Shown one piece after another: positions 26,532 through 35,459 of a stretch of DNA of 64,000 bases. The notes beneath the pieces are model-generated. The model saw only the letters and a list, made by a program, of their open reading frames with translations, searched no databases and was not told the DNA's origin. A program made the position numbers and the translations under genes. The stretch lies in the NCBI GenBank assembly GCA_016213675.1, contig JACQZW010000045.1, positions 1-64,000 of the forward strand, in the 5' to 3' direction. Position 1 is the first letter of the stretch, and each line of letters begins with the position of its first letter. The stretch comes from Acidobacteriota bacterium (GTDB taxonomy: Bacteria; Acidobacteriota; Thermoanaerobaculia; Thermoanaerobaculales; Thermoanaerobaculaceae).

Positions 26532-28003
26532 GACGACATTCCTTCCTCCCCACGATCCGGTCTGGCCGGTAGCCAGACCATGAACCTCGACCCCTTGCCC
26601 GGCGCGCTGTCCACCTCGATGCCACCTCCGTGCGCCTTGACGATCGAGTAGCTGACCGAAAGCCCGAGTCCCGGTCCCTGTCCGACCTCGCGAGTCGTGA
26701 AGAACGGGTCGAAGATCCGCTCGCGGAGCGCCTCCGGGATGCCGTTCCCGGTGTCGGCCACCTCGGCCACCACCCGAGACGAGTGCGTGCGGGTGCGCAG
26801 CGTCAAGCTGCCGCCGGACGGCATCGCCTGGATGGCGTTGAGTACCAAGTTGAGGAAGAGCTGCTCCATCTGGAAATGGTCGGCAAGGACGATGGGCTCG
26901 TCCGGATCGAGCTCGAACGACACCTCGACCCGATTCTTGCGGAGCTGGTACTCGACCAACTCGACCACGTGGCGGAGGTTGTGGTTGAACGAGGTGACCT
27001 CCGGCTGGATCTCCCGGGGACGTGAGAAGTCGAGCAGGTTGAGCACCGTGTGCTCGATGCGCTTGATACCGTCGCGAATCAACTCGAGGTAGCGCTCGCG
27101 GACGTCCGCATCGTCGGGGTTGGCCTCCATGGTCTCGATGCACGTGAGCATGCCGGCCAAAGGGTTGTTGACCTCGTGCGCCACCCCGGCGGCCAGGGTC
27201 CCGACCGCTGCCATCTTCTCGGTGTGCGCGAGCTGGGCCTGTCGCACCGCTTCCTTCTCCCTGGTCTCTTCGAGCTCGTCCATCATCCGGTTGAAGGCCT
27301 CGGACAGCTCGCCGACCTCGTCACCCCGGCGGACCTGGGCCCGGGCAGCCAGGTCGCCTCGGCCAGCGCGTTTGATCGACTGGTACAGGTTGAGGATCGG
27401 TCGGATCAGTGTCTCCACGTAGAGGGCGGTGAGGATCGAGTTGCCAAGCATGAGGAGCAGGGCAACGGCGGTGGCCCGTCTGGCGATGCCCTGCACCTCC
27501 AGCTCGATCGGGGCGAGCGAGAACCCCACCGCCAGCGAACCCCAGAACTTGGACGAGATGTTGAGCGGAGTGCGGATCTCGAGGACCCGCTCCCCCCACG
27601 ACGAGGTCCGGATCTCGACCTGCGCCGGTAGGCCGATGCTGTCGGACCCCAGCGCTCGGCGGAACGGCTTGCCCATCAGGTCCCACCGGTTGCTGTGCGT
27701 CACGAGCCCGGCGCCGTCGGCGACGATCACGTAGCGGACCAGGTCCTTGTTTCGTTCGATGATCTCGTTGGTGTAGTTGTCGATGAGGCCCGTCTCCGTG
27801 ACCAGGGCGAGCTCCTCGTACAGCAGGGCATCGGTGATCGGGATGGACAGCGCCTCGGTAACGCTGCGGCCGCGGCTGACGATGGAATCGTACTGGGTCT
27901 GCCGTTCGTGGAGGACGGCGAACACCCCGACCAGGCCCATGGTGACGACGATCAGGGTGTTCGAGTAGAGGAAGAACTTCGTCCGGAGGCCGAGGCGGAA
28001 CAT
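26528..28003 (-). CDS. Membrane sensor histidine kinase with periplasmic sensor domain
   Basis: A 491-residue kinase. Two transmembrane helices (about 8-32 and 175-195) enclose a periplasmic domain resembling a Cache fold (RYVIVADGAGLVTHSNRWDLMGKPF). A HAMP segment follows, then HisKA with the phospho-His in AAGVAHEVNNPLAG and the HATPase domain (N box LNLVLNAIQAMP, GNGIPE, GPGLGLS). ATG 28003 starts 2 bases after the stop of the PhnD-like gene. It is expected to phosphorylate the sigma54 regulator encoded next. Linkage to dsrMKJOP suggests a sulfur oxyanion or redox signal, which is inference. Confidence 0.93.
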   Translation of the reverse strand: MFRLGLRTKFFLYSNTLIVVTMGLVGVFAVLHERQTQYDSIVSRGRSVTEALSIPITDALLYEELALVTETGLIDNYTNEIIERNKDLVRYVIVADGAGLVTHSNRWDLMGKPFRRALGSDSIGLPAQVEIRTSSWGERVLEIRTPLNISSKFWGSLAVGFSLAPIELEVQGIARRATAVALLLMLGNSILTALYVETLIRPILNLYQSIKRAGRGDLAARAQVRRGDEVGELSEAFNRMMDELEETREKEAVRQAQLAHTEKMAAVGTLAAGVAHEVNNPLAGMLTCIETMEANPDDADVRERYLELIRDGIKRIEHTVLNLLDFSRPREIQPEVTSFNHNLRHVVELVEYQLRKNRVEVSFELDPDEPIVLADHFQMEQLFLNLVLNAIQAMPSGGSLTLRTRTHSSRVVAEVADTGNGIPEALRERIFDPFFTTREVGQGPGLGLSVSYSIVKAHGGGIEVDSAPGKGSRFMVWLPARPDRGEEGMSS

Positions 28004-28005
28004 CT

Positions 28006-28908
28006 TCAGCGATCCCCTGCCCCGCACTCGAGCTCGGCCTCCGGAGCGAACAGGGCGCGCGGGCCGAGGATGCGAATCGCAGTGGCACGGACCTGGTCGA
28101 AGACGTTCTCGGTTGGGAGCGCAAACCCTCCAGCCAGCTCCTCGTCCCAGCCCGCCACGGTTCGCCTCGCCGCCGGGTCAACGGCAGGCTCCTCGACGAG
28201 CACCCGGACCAGGTCCCGGCGCAGGCCGACGGAGGCCGTCGGGCCGACCACCAGGGGGAAGTTGGGGATGGGATCCGACACCGCCAGGAGCCGGAGACCG
28301 CGGCCGGCGAACTTCGTACCGACGATGTCGCGCACCCCGCAGGCGTCGACCTCGCCGAGCAGCACGGCTCGCGCCGCTCGCTCGTGGTGGCCGTAGTACC
28401 GGCAGCGGACGTCCGTGCCGGCTCGCAGCCCGGCGGCCTCGAGCATGCCCCTCGGAACGACGTGCGACGAGGTCGACAGCGGCGCGCCGAAGCCGAAGGA
28501 CCGCCCACGCAGCTCGGCGATCGACGAAATCGGGCTGTCGGCGCGCACCAGGATCTGCGCCCGGTAGGTCGGTTGGCCATGAGTCTGGAGCTGCACCACC
28601 GGAGTGGCGCCGCATGCGCGCTGAGCGCGTACGTATGTGAACGGTCCCAGGTAGGCCACCGCCAGCCTGCCGGAGCACAGATCGGCGACCGTCGCGTCGT
28701 ACGACCCACTGATCGTGAGCTCCCATCGGCGGCCCGTACGCTGGGTCAGGTAGTCGACCAGCGGCTGGTACTTGAGGTACATCAAGCGGGGGTTGTAGAA
28801 GCTCACGACGCCGAGTCGGAGCGGCTCTTCGACCGGCGAGCCGGCGAGTGCAGCACCGGCGAGGAGGACCGCCGCGACCGCGCCCAGGCAGCTAGCCCTG
28901 AGGCGCAC
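28006..28908 (-). CDS. PhnD-like periplasmic binding protein, likely sensor partner
   Basis: A 300-residue phosphate/phosphonate-type binding protein with a signal peptide (SCLGAVAAVLLAGAALA). Family features include LRLGVVSFYNPRLMYLKYQPLVDYL at the mature N-terminus, VAYLGPFTYVRA, and the SFGFGAPLSTSSHVVP strand. GTG 28908 is chosen: AGGA lies about 7 bases upstream and a signal peptide follows at once; the gene overlaps cysG by 17 bases. There is no ABC permease or ATPase next to it. It is followed by a histidine kinase gene, so it is probably a ligand-binding accessory of the sensor. Known tetrathionate sensors (TtrS) carry a similar PhnD-like input domain, which points to an inorganic sulfur ligand. 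Confidence 0.82.
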   Translation of the reverse strand: MRLRASCLGAVAAVLLAGAALAGSPVEEPLRLGVVSFYNPRLMYLKYQPLVDYLTQRTGRRWELTISGSYDATVADLCSGRLAVAYLGPFTYVRAQRACGATPVVQLQTHGQPTYRAQILVRADSPISSIAELRGRSFGFGAPLSTSSHVVPRGMLEAAGLRAGTDVRCRYYGHHERAARAVLLGEVDACGVRDIVGTKFAGRGLRLLAVSDPIPNFPLVVGPTASVGLRRDLVRVLVEEPAVDPAARRTVAGWDEELAGGFALPTENVFDQVRATAIRILGPRALFAPEAELECGAGDR

Positions 28909-30688
28909 GAGTCCTCGCAGCGACGATGGCCCTGACGAGCTCCGTCGCGTCGGTCCCGGCAGGGACCTGGTGGAGCGGCTCCCAACCCAGTTCGTGAGCC
29001 CGCGTCGCGGCTCTCTGCCCGACGCACCAGGCCGCGACGTCATGCGGCCAGCCCGGGTCGCCCCGCTCGGCGTCGAGGGCGTCGACCTCCGCGGCGCCGT
29101 GCATGACGCAGCCCGACAGCGGAAGCGCGGCCATGACGATCCGGGCGGCGGGCGTCAGCGGCACGGGCACCATGACCAGCTCCGCGCCGGCTTGCTCCAG
29201 ACTCGAGGCGAGCGACGCCGCTCCCGGAGCCACGACCAGACGCGTCCCCGCCAGCGGCAGGTCACCGAGCCAATCCAGCCGGTCCGCATGGTGCGCCGTC
29301 GGGCCGATGACGAAGAGGGCCGGCGCCTGGATACCCGACGCGACCACTCGGCCGGGCAGATCGACGAGCGAAGCCCGCACGACCTTCTGGCCGGAGGTGG
29401 TTCCCCGCTCCACCACCGCCGCCGGCGTGGAAGGGTCCATCCCGGCGGTGAGCAGCCGCGACACGACCGTCGGCAGGCTGGTCACACCCATGTACCCGAC
29501 CAGCGTGGCGTGAGGATCAGCCGCCAGGAGGTCCCATCGGACCTGAGGTCCGCCGTCCTTGGCGGACTCGTGAGCGGTCAGAAGCGTGACTCGCACCGCC
29601 TCCCGGCGGTGCGTGACGGGGATACCCGCGTAGGCGGGAGCGGCAATGCCGGACGTCACACCGGGGACGACCTCGAACGGGATTCCGGCGTCCCGCAGCG
29701 CCTCTGCTTCCTCGCCGCCCCGCCCGAAGACATAGGGGTCTCCCCCCTTCAGCCTGACGACCCGCTTCCCGGCCATCGCCAGTCGGACCAACAGCGCGTT
29801 GATCTCCTCCTGAGGGACCGGGTGGTGCCCGGCTTCCTTCCCCACGCAGTAGAGCTCGACCTGAGCCGGGATGTCACACGGCATGGCCGGCTCGGCGAGG
29901 CGGTCGTAGACGACGGCCTGGGCGTTGAGCAGTCGGTCCCGGCCCCGGAGCGTCAACAGCCCCGGATCGCCCGGCCCGGCGCCGACCAGTGAGACCAGGC
30001 CGGCGCCGGCGGTTTCCGCGGGCTGTGCCGTATCCGGAGGGGTCGGCTGGGCCGCTTGGGGTTCGCCGTGTCCCTCGAACCAACCCTCGACCTCGTGGGC
30101 GGGGGGAACCCGTGCCGTCAGCCTCTCCCGGTCCACGGTCTCGACGAAGAACCTGTCGAAACAGGCTTCCTGCTCGCCCGGCGACAGGCCCGCGGCCCGC
30201 ACCCGCTCGCGAAAGCGGGCGGCCGACTCCAGCCACTGACCCCACTCCGGACCCAGGCGCTGGTCGAGCAACTGGCGGAGCCGGCGGACCGCGAACGGCG
30301 CCTCGCCGGCCGAGGCCACGGCGACCTGGAGCGAGCCGCGCTGGACCCGCGCCGGGAGCTGGAACGAGCACAGCTCGGGATCGTCCGCCACGTTGACCCA
30401 CAACCCCGCAGACTCCGCGTCGCGTGACACCTTCGCGTTGACGGATCGGTCGTCGGTGGCCGCGAAAACCAGCGCGTACTCCGACGCTTCCCCGTCCCGA
30501 TAGGAGCGACTCTCGAGCGCCACGCGTCCCTGGGCCGCAAGCCGGAGCAACGGCTGCGAGGGCTCGGGGGCGATCGCCGTCACCAGTGCGCCCTCCTGCA
30601 GAAGCGAGGACACCTTGCGAAGCGCGACACCTCCGCCCCCGACCACGAGGCAGCGCCGGCCGCGCACGTTGAGCATCACGGGAAACAC
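28892..30688 (-). CDS. cysG: Siroheme synthase: Met8-CobA fusion with a shortened HemD-like tail
   Basis: 598 residues. Residues 1-200 are the precorrin-2 dehydrogenase/ferrochelatase part (LNVRGRRCLVVGGGGVALRK). Residues about 230-470 are uroporphyrinogen-III C-methyltransferase (LVGAGPGDPGLLTLRG, VVRLKGGDPYVFGRGGEE, VVPGVTSG). The last 125 residues (LAGTRLVVAPGAASLASSLEQ to CVGQRAATRAHELG) look like about half of a uroporphyrinogen-III synthase; a full HemD has about 250 residues. It makes siroheme, the DsrAB cofactor. It lies 54 bases behind hemA in the dsrMKJOP operon. Whether the tail is active is doubtful. Confidence 0.88.
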   Translation of the reverse strand: MFPVMLNVRGRRCLVVGGGGVALRKVSSLLQEGALVTAIAPEPSQPLLRLAAQGRVALESRSYRDGEASEYALVFAATDDRSVNAKVSRDAESAGLWVNVADDPELCSFQLPARVQRGSLQVAVASAGEAPFAVRRLRQLLDQRLGPEWGQWLESAARFRERVRAAGLSPGEQEACFDRFFVETVDRERLTARVPPAHEVEGWFEGHGEPQAAQPTPPDTAQPAETAGAGLVSLVGAGPGDPGLLTLRGRDRLLNAQAVVYDRLAEPAMPCDIPAQVELYCVGKEAGHHPVPQEEINALLVRLAMAGKRVVRLKGGDPYVFGRGGEEAEALRDAGIPFEVVPGVTSGIAAPAYAGIPVTHRREAVRVTLLTAHESAKDGGPQVRWDLLAADPHATLVGYMGVTSLPTVVSRLLTAGMDPSTPAAVVERGTTSGQKVVRASLVDLPGRVVASGIQAPALFVIGPTAHHADRLDWLGDLPLAGTRLVVAPGAASLASSLEQAGAELVMVPVPLTPAARIVMAALPLSGCVMHGAAEVDALDAERGDPGWPHDVAAWCVGQRAATRAHELGWEPLHQVPAGTDATELVRAIVAARTRAPQG

Positions 30689-30711
30689 CGCACGCCCCCT
30701 TTGAGCCTGTC

Positions 30712-30732
30712 CCGCCGCCAGCCTGGCGGCGG
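30712..30732 (-). other. GC-rich hairpin between hemA and cysG
   Basis: CCGCCGCC and GGCGGCGG arms around a 5-base loop in the 54-base hemA-cysG gap. No U-run follows, so it is not a standard terminator; it could stabilise an RNA end. Confidence 0.35.
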
Positions 30733-30742
30733 CGTCAATCCC

Positions 30743-31810
30743 CTATCCAACCAGCTCGCCGCGACGCGGCACGCCGCACCTCACCGCACCTCCCAGCCGC
30801 GTCTGCACCCATCCCACCCAGGAACTCAGCTCCTCCTCGACGATCGCCTCGGCACCGCGAACCGCGTCGATCCGCCCCGCCGAGTCGGCCTGCAGCTCCT
30901 CGCTCAGTGTAGCGAGGTCGAAGATCCGCAGGGCGGGCACACCGGGGGTCGGCGTTTCGACGCTGCGCGGCGCCCCGAGGTCGACCACGACCAATCGCCG
31001 GTCCACCTGACGAGCCCGTTCCTCGAGCCAGGCGGCGCGGAGGGCGGGCTCCTCGCTGCGGGTCGCGCAGACCACGGCGTCGACCCGGCCGAGGGCGGTC
31101 CGGCGCCACTCCCAGGGACACGGCTCGGCGCCCACCTCGGCACCGAAGCTCTCGGCACGGGCCGGCGTCCGACTGGCGACGAGGATCCCGGCCACCCCTC
31201 GCTCGGTAAGCCGCGCCGCGGCCAACCGGGCCATATCGCCGGTCCCGATGACGAGCACATGGGCGTCGGCCAACCCGCCGAGCTCGCGCGCGATCGCCGC
31301 CACCGCCGCACCGGCCAACGACCGGACCCCGTGGCCGAGCCCCGTCTCGCTGCGGACCCTCTTCCCGGCTCGGAACGCCGCGTGGAAGAGACGGTGCAGG
31401 AGCGGCCCCGCCTCGCCCCGCTCACACGCCGTGTGATACGCCTCGCGAGTTTGCGCGAGGACCTGGTCCTCTCCGAGCACGGCCGACTCCAGGCCGGCGG
31501 CCACCCGCAGCAGATGCCGGCCGGCCTCGGCGCCCACCCGAACGTGCACGTGCGGCAGGAGCGGTCCGAGCTCCGAAGCGGGCAGGCCCAGCCAGGCGCC
31601 GAACAGCTCCACCCCGCGGGGTACGCCGACGCCCTCGCAGTAGAGCTCGACGCGGTGACAGGTGAGGAGCCTGACGGCGCCTCCGGAGTCAGCCAGGCGC
31701 AGCGATTCGACGGCGCCCGCGTGCAGACGTCCGTGGACCGCCTCGAGCACCTCCCGCGGCGCACGCCGATGGTCGAGCCCGACCTGGAGGACGGTCGACG
31801 AGCCGGTCAC
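30743..31810 (-). CDS. hemA: Glutamyl-tRNA reductase
   Basis: HemA reduces glutamyl-tRNA to glutamate-1-semialdehyde, the first step of tetrapyrrole synthesis. The catalytic Cys is in LLTCHRVELY (residue about 50; most homologues have TCNR, here His replaces Asn). LESAVLGEDQVLAQ and the NADPH site VLVIGTGDMARLAAARL are visible. At 355 residues it is shorter than the usual 410-430, because most of the C-terminal dimerisation domain is absent. GTG 31810 overlaps the preceding stop (GTGA). With cysG it probably gives a dedicated siroheme supply for DsrAB. Confidence 0.9.
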   Translation of the reverse strand: MTGSSTVLQVGLDHRRAPREVLEAVHGRLHAGAVESLRLADSGGAVRLLTCHRVELYCEGVGVPRGVELFGAWLGLPASELGPLLPHVHVRVGAEAGRHLLRVAAGLESAVLGEDQVLAQTREAYHTACERGEAGPLLHRLFHAAFRAGKRVRSETGLGHGVRSLAGAAVAAIARELGGLADAHVLVIGTGDMARLAAARLTERGVAGILVASRTPARAESFGAEVGAEPCPWEWRRTALGRVDAVVCATRSEEPALRAAWLEERARQVDRRLVVVDLGAPRSVETPTPGVPALRIFDLATLSEELQADSAGRIDAVRGAEAIVEEELSSWVGWVQTRLGGAVRCGVPRRGELVG

Positions 31811-33477
31811 TCGCCGTCCTCCGAACCCGGGCGACTGCGCAAGCGAAGCCCACCGCCGAGGTAGGAGGCGTCGATCCCGCGGCTGCGCAGCCAGCGGACG
31901 GCCTCCGCCGAGCGCGTCCCCCGCTCGCAGACCACGAGCAGCGGATCGTCTCCGCCGGTCTGGCTCGCCGCCCGCAGGCTCTCGAGTGGCGCGAGCACGA
32001 CGTCCGCGCTGCCCACCGGTCGTGCCTCGCTCTCCTCGGGATGGCGCACGTCGAGGACCCGCATGTCGGCAAGCCCGGTGGACGGCGGCCGACCCACGAT
32101 GCCGTCCTCCTGGTTCTGCGCGACGAACGCCAGCACCGCCAGCGGGTCCAGAGCCGGAGCGTAGGGTGGAGCGTACGCGTGCTCGACGTGCGCCAGGTCG
32201 TCCAGCGTTCCCCCTCGGACAATGAGCTGGGTGACGACGTCGACTCGCTTGGCGACCTCACCGTCACCGACCGCCTGCACACCGAGCAGCCGCCCGCTGC
32301 CGGACTCGTAGACCAGGTGCAGGACGATCTCCTTCGCCTCCGGCCAGTAGTGGGCGCTGTCATGCCCCACCACCCAGGCGGATCTCGCCGCCAGCCCCAC
32401 CCGCTCTGCGTGGTCCCTCGTGATCCCCGTCGCCGCGACGTTGCAGTCGAAGAGCTTCACGGCCACGGCTCCGGCGACCGGAGGGAACCGGTCCGCGCGA
32501 CCAGCCAGCACGTTGGCCAGGCAGCGACCCTGACGGTTGGCCAGGGAACCGAGCGGCAGGAACGCGCCCGCGCCGGTCACGGCGTGCCGGACCTCGACGC
32601 AGTCGCCGGCGGCCCACACGTTCGGCAGGGTGGTCGCCAGTCGCTCGTCGACGACGATCGCGCCGCTCGCCCCGAGCCGGGCTCCGGCACGACGGGCCAG
32701 CCCGACGGCCGGATCGACGCCGACGGCGACGACGGCCACGTCGGCTTCCACCCGGTCATCGCCGATCCGCGCGCTGATGCCGGCGTCGCTCGTCTCGATG
32801 GCGTCGACCTGAAGCCCGGCCATGATGCGAACGCCGTGACCTTCCAGGGCTCGCCCGGCGACGGCCGCCATCTCCACGTCGAGCACACCGGGAAGGACGT
32901 GGCCGGCCGCCTCGACCAGCGTCACCTCACAGCCCCAGAGGCTGCGGAACGCCTCGGCGAGCTCGCAGCCGACGAGCCCTCCGCCGACGAGGACCACGCG
33001 ATTGATCTCGCGCCGCGTCAGCCCGCGGTGGAGTCTCGCGAGGTCCTCCGGGGTGTGAAAGGAGCAGACCCGTGCGTGCTCTCCTTGGCCCGGGAGCTTG
33101 CGGGCCCGGGCTCCGGTCGCCAGCACGAGCTCGTCCCAACCGACCTCGATCCCCTGGAGGCCGGCTCGGACGCGGGCGATACGGTTGGCAGTGTCGACGG
33201 CAAACACCTCGTGGCCCGCGAGGACCGTCACGCCCTTGACCGCAGCGAAGTAGGCCTCGTCACGCAGCGCACCGTCCTGGGTGCGGCGCAGCGCGTCCGC
33301 CTCGTCGATGTCTCCCGAGAGCACGTACGGCAGGCCGCAGGCCGCCCACGAGAACGTGTCGCGACGCTCGAGGACCGTGACCTCCCAAGACGGCCGCAGG
33401 CGGGCGAGGCGGCAGGCGCAGCGCAGCCCTGCAGCCGAGGCCCCGACGACCACGACCCGCCTGCGCTCGCCGTTCAC
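31807..33477 (-). CDS. CoA-disulfide/persulfide reductase with C-terminal rhodanese domain
   Basis: A 556-residue FAD protein. The flavin site VVVVGASAAGLRCACRLA, the single active-site Cys in WAACGLPYVLSG and the NAD(P)H site VVLVGGGLVGCELAEAF identify the CoA-disulfide reductase family. The last ~100 residues are a rhodanese domain with the active-site loop CERGTRS, so its Cys is present. This fusion matches NADH-dependent persulfide reductases (Npsr), which reduce CoA persulfide or polysulfide. GTG 33477 is taken as start because AGGAG lies 5 bases upstream; GTG 33483 would overlap that site. It follows dsrP, so it probably handles persulfide or zero-valent sulfur formed during sulfite respiration. 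Confidence 0.85.
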   Translation of the reverse strand: MNGERRRVVVVGASAAGLRCACRLARLRPSWEVTVLERRDTFSWAACGLPYVLSGDIDEADALRRTQDGALRDEAYFAAVKGVTVLAGHEVFAVDTANRIARVRAGLQGIEVGWDELVLATGARARKLPGQGEHARVCSFHTPEDLARLHRGLTRREINRVVLVGGGLVGCELAEAFRSLWGCEVTLVEAAGHVLPGVLDVEMAAVAGRALEGHGVRIMAGLQVDAIETSDAGISARIGDDRVEADVAVVAVGVDPAVGLARRAGARLGASGAIVVDERLATTLPNVWAAGDCVEVRHAVTGAGAFLPLGSLANRQGRCLANVLAGRADRFPPVAGAVAVKLFDCNVAATGITRDHAERVGLAARSAWVVGHDSAHYWPEAKEIVLHLVYESGSGRLLGVQAVGDGEVAKRVDVVTQLIVRGGTLDDLAHVEHAYAPPYAPALDPLAVLAFVAQNQEDGIVGRPPSTGLADMRVLDVRHPEESEARPVGSADVVLAPLESLRAASQTGGDDPLLVVCERGTRSAEAVRWLRSRGIDASYLGGGLRLRSRPGSEDGE

Positions 33478-33535
33478 CGGCACTCCTGCCCGTGCTCGCG
33501 CCGGCGCTGGTCGGTGGTCGTCCGACGAGCCACGC

Positions 33536-34693
33536 TCACACCTTCACCTCGCCCCGCACCGAGAGCGCGATCTTGTAGAAGACGGTGATCAGGAAGATCC
33601 CGATCGCGTAGATCCCGACGGCGATCAGCACCTCCGGGATCGACGGCGAGTAGCTCGTCACGGCCCCCATCGGCGACGGCACGAACCCCGCGATGATCAG
33701 GCCGAGGCCCTTCTCGATCCACAGTGCGGTGAACACGGCGATGCACGCCGCGACCAGGGTGCGCTCGTTCCCCCGCGTCTTCGGGTTAATGAGCAGGACC
33801 AGGGCAATGACCGAAAGGATTGCCGACGCCCACATCCAAGGCACCAGCGTCGCCTTCCCCTCGAGGCCGAGGTAGAGGAACTCGAAGTGCTCGATGTGCT
33901 CGGGGATGCCGCTGTAGATGGCGGTGAACACCTCCATGAGCACGAAGAAGACGTTGATCGCCATGGCGTAAGTGACGATCACGGCCAGCCGCTGGATCGG
34001 CTCCCGTCCAGCGTCGAACTTGGTGAACCGCCGCAGGATCAGGCAGAAGAGGATCAGCAACGCGGGGCCGGCCGAGAAGGCGGAGGCGAGGAAGCGCGGG
34101 GCCAGGATCGCGGTCATCCAGAACGGCCGCGCAGCCAGGCCGGAGTACAGGAATGCGGTCACGGTGTGGATCGAGACGGCCCACGGGATCGACAGGATGA
34201 TGATCGGCTTGATCCAGTGCGGGGGCGCAATGCCCTTGCGTTCGGCGTCGAGGGTCACGTGGGAGATGAGCGCGTTCAGCCCGAGATACCCCGACAGCGA
34301 GATCATGTCCCAGAACATCAGGGAGTTCGGCGTCGGGTAGAGCATCACGTTGAGCACCCGCGTCGGTTGCCCCATGTCGACGAAGATGAAGAGCATGCAC
34401 ATGGTGACCGCGGAGATCGCGAGGAACTCGCCGAGGATGGTGATCTTGCCAAACAGCTTGTAGTTGTGGAGATAGTAGGGCAGCACGACCATGACCGCGG
34501 AGGCGGCCACCCCGACGAGGAAGGTGAACTGGGCGATGTACAGCCCCCACGTCACGTCGCGGGACAGGCCGGTGACACCCAGTCCTACGGCGAACTGCCG
34601 CATGTAGGCGATGAAGCCGAGGAGGATGAGGCCGGCGAGGAACGCCACCCAGCCCCAGTACGAGCGAGAGCCTTGCAGTGCTTTCTCGAGCAT
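33536..34693 (-). CDS. dsrP: DsrP, NrfD-type membrane subunit of DsrMKJOP
   Basis: A 385-residue integral membrane protein with about ten helices of the NrfD/PsrC family, which exchanges electrons with the quinone pool. It starts MLEKALQGSRSYWGWVAFLAG and carries GLYIAQFTFLVGVAASAVMVVLP. It follows dsrO after 7 bases. DsrMKJOP links menaquinol and periplasmic redox carriers to DsrC trisulfide reduction in the cytoplasm. Confidence 0.95.
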   Translation of the reverse strand: MLEKALQGSRSYWGWVAFLAGLILLGFIAYMRQFAVGLGVTGLSRDVTWGLYIAQFTFLVGVAASAVMVVLPYYLHNYKLFGKITILGEFLAISAVTMCMLFIFVDMGQPTRVLNVMLYPTPNSLMFWDMISLSGYLGLNALISHVTLDAERKGIAPPHWIKPIIILSIPWAVSIHTVTAFLYSGLAARPFWMTAILAPRFLASAFSAGPALLILFCLILRRFTKFDAGREPIQRLAVIVTYAMAINVFFVLMEVFTAIYSGIPEHIEHFEFLYLGLEGKATLVPWMWASAILSVIALVLLINPKTRGNERTLVAACIAVFTALWIEKGLGLIIAGFVPSPMGAVTSYSPSIPEVLIAVGIYAIGIFLITVFYKIALSVRGEVKV

Positions 34694-34700
34694 GTCCGCC

Positions 34701-35459
34701 TCACACCAGGTAGTGGATCGCCGGCCGTGTGCCGAGACCCGCCTTGCGCCGGAGGGCGAATCGCGCCCTCAGCGTCTGCCGTACCGCAGAGTCGGGGTCG
34801 TTGAGATCGCCGAAGACGAGCGCCTTCTCCTTGCACGCCTCGACGCACGCCGGCTGCTGGCCCTTCCCGATGCGTTCGTCGCAGAACGTGCACTTCTCGA
34901 CAACGCCCTTCGTGCGGGTCGGGAAGTCCGGGGTCGGCGACTTCAGGAAAGGCCTGGGGTCGACCCAGTTGAAGCTGCGCGAACCGTAGGGGCAACCGGC
35001 GACGCAGTACCGGCAGCCGATGCACCGGTGCCAGTCCATCATCACGATCCCGTCGTCGCGTCGCCAGGTGGCCTGCGTCGGGCACACCCGCACGCACGGC
35101 GGGTTGTCGCAGTGGTTGCAGAAAACCAGGACCGGCTTGCTGGTCAGGGCCTCGTCGACGTACTCGGCCTCCTGGTCCGGAAAGGCGCCGCTGAACTTCT
35201 CCTTCCAGATCCACTTGACCTCGCGCCGCGGGTCGTCGATCGCAGGGACGTTATGAGCCGCGTGGCACGCTCCGATGCAGTCTGTGCAACCGTCCTTCTC
35301 GAGGCACTTGCGGGGATCGATGACCATCGCCAGACGCTTGGTCCCCGGCTTCGCCGCGTGCTTCGACGACGCCTCCACGGTGCGGGCGAGCGCCCCGCCG
35401 GCGAGGCCGACGACGGTCAGGCCGGCGAGCTTGAGGAGAGCCCTGCGTTCCCGTTCCAT
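34701..35459 (-). CDS. dsrO: DsrO, periplasmic ferredoxin-type subunit
   Basis: A 252-residue iron-sulfur protein of DsrMKJOP. The N-terminus ERRALLKLAGLTVVGLAGGALA has a twin-arginine signal, so it is exported folded by Tat. Sixteen Cys in four ferredoxin groups are visible, for example CTDCIGACH, CNHCDNPPCVRVCP, CIGCRYCVAGCPYG and CTFCDERIGKGQQPACVEAC. ATG 35459 overlaps the dsrJ stop by one base. It passes electrons between DsrJ and DsrP on the outer side of the membrane. Confidence 0.95.
   Translation of the reverse strand: MERERRALLKLAGLTVVGLAGGALARTVEASSKHAAKPGTKRLAMVIDPRKCLEKDGCTDCIGACHAAHNVPAIDDPRREVKWIWKEKFSGAFPDQEAEYVDEALTSKPVLVFCNHCDNPPCVRVCPTQATWRRDDGIVMMDWHRCIGCRYCVAGCPYGSRSFNWVDPRPFLKSPTPDFPTRTKGVVEKCTFCDERIGKGQQPACVEACKEKALVFGDLNDPDSAVRQTLRARFALRRKAGLGTRPAIHYLV

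Noticed and set aside
28006-28908. Phosphonate ABC transporter
   Set aside because: Only the binding protein is present; the next genes are a kinase and a regulator.
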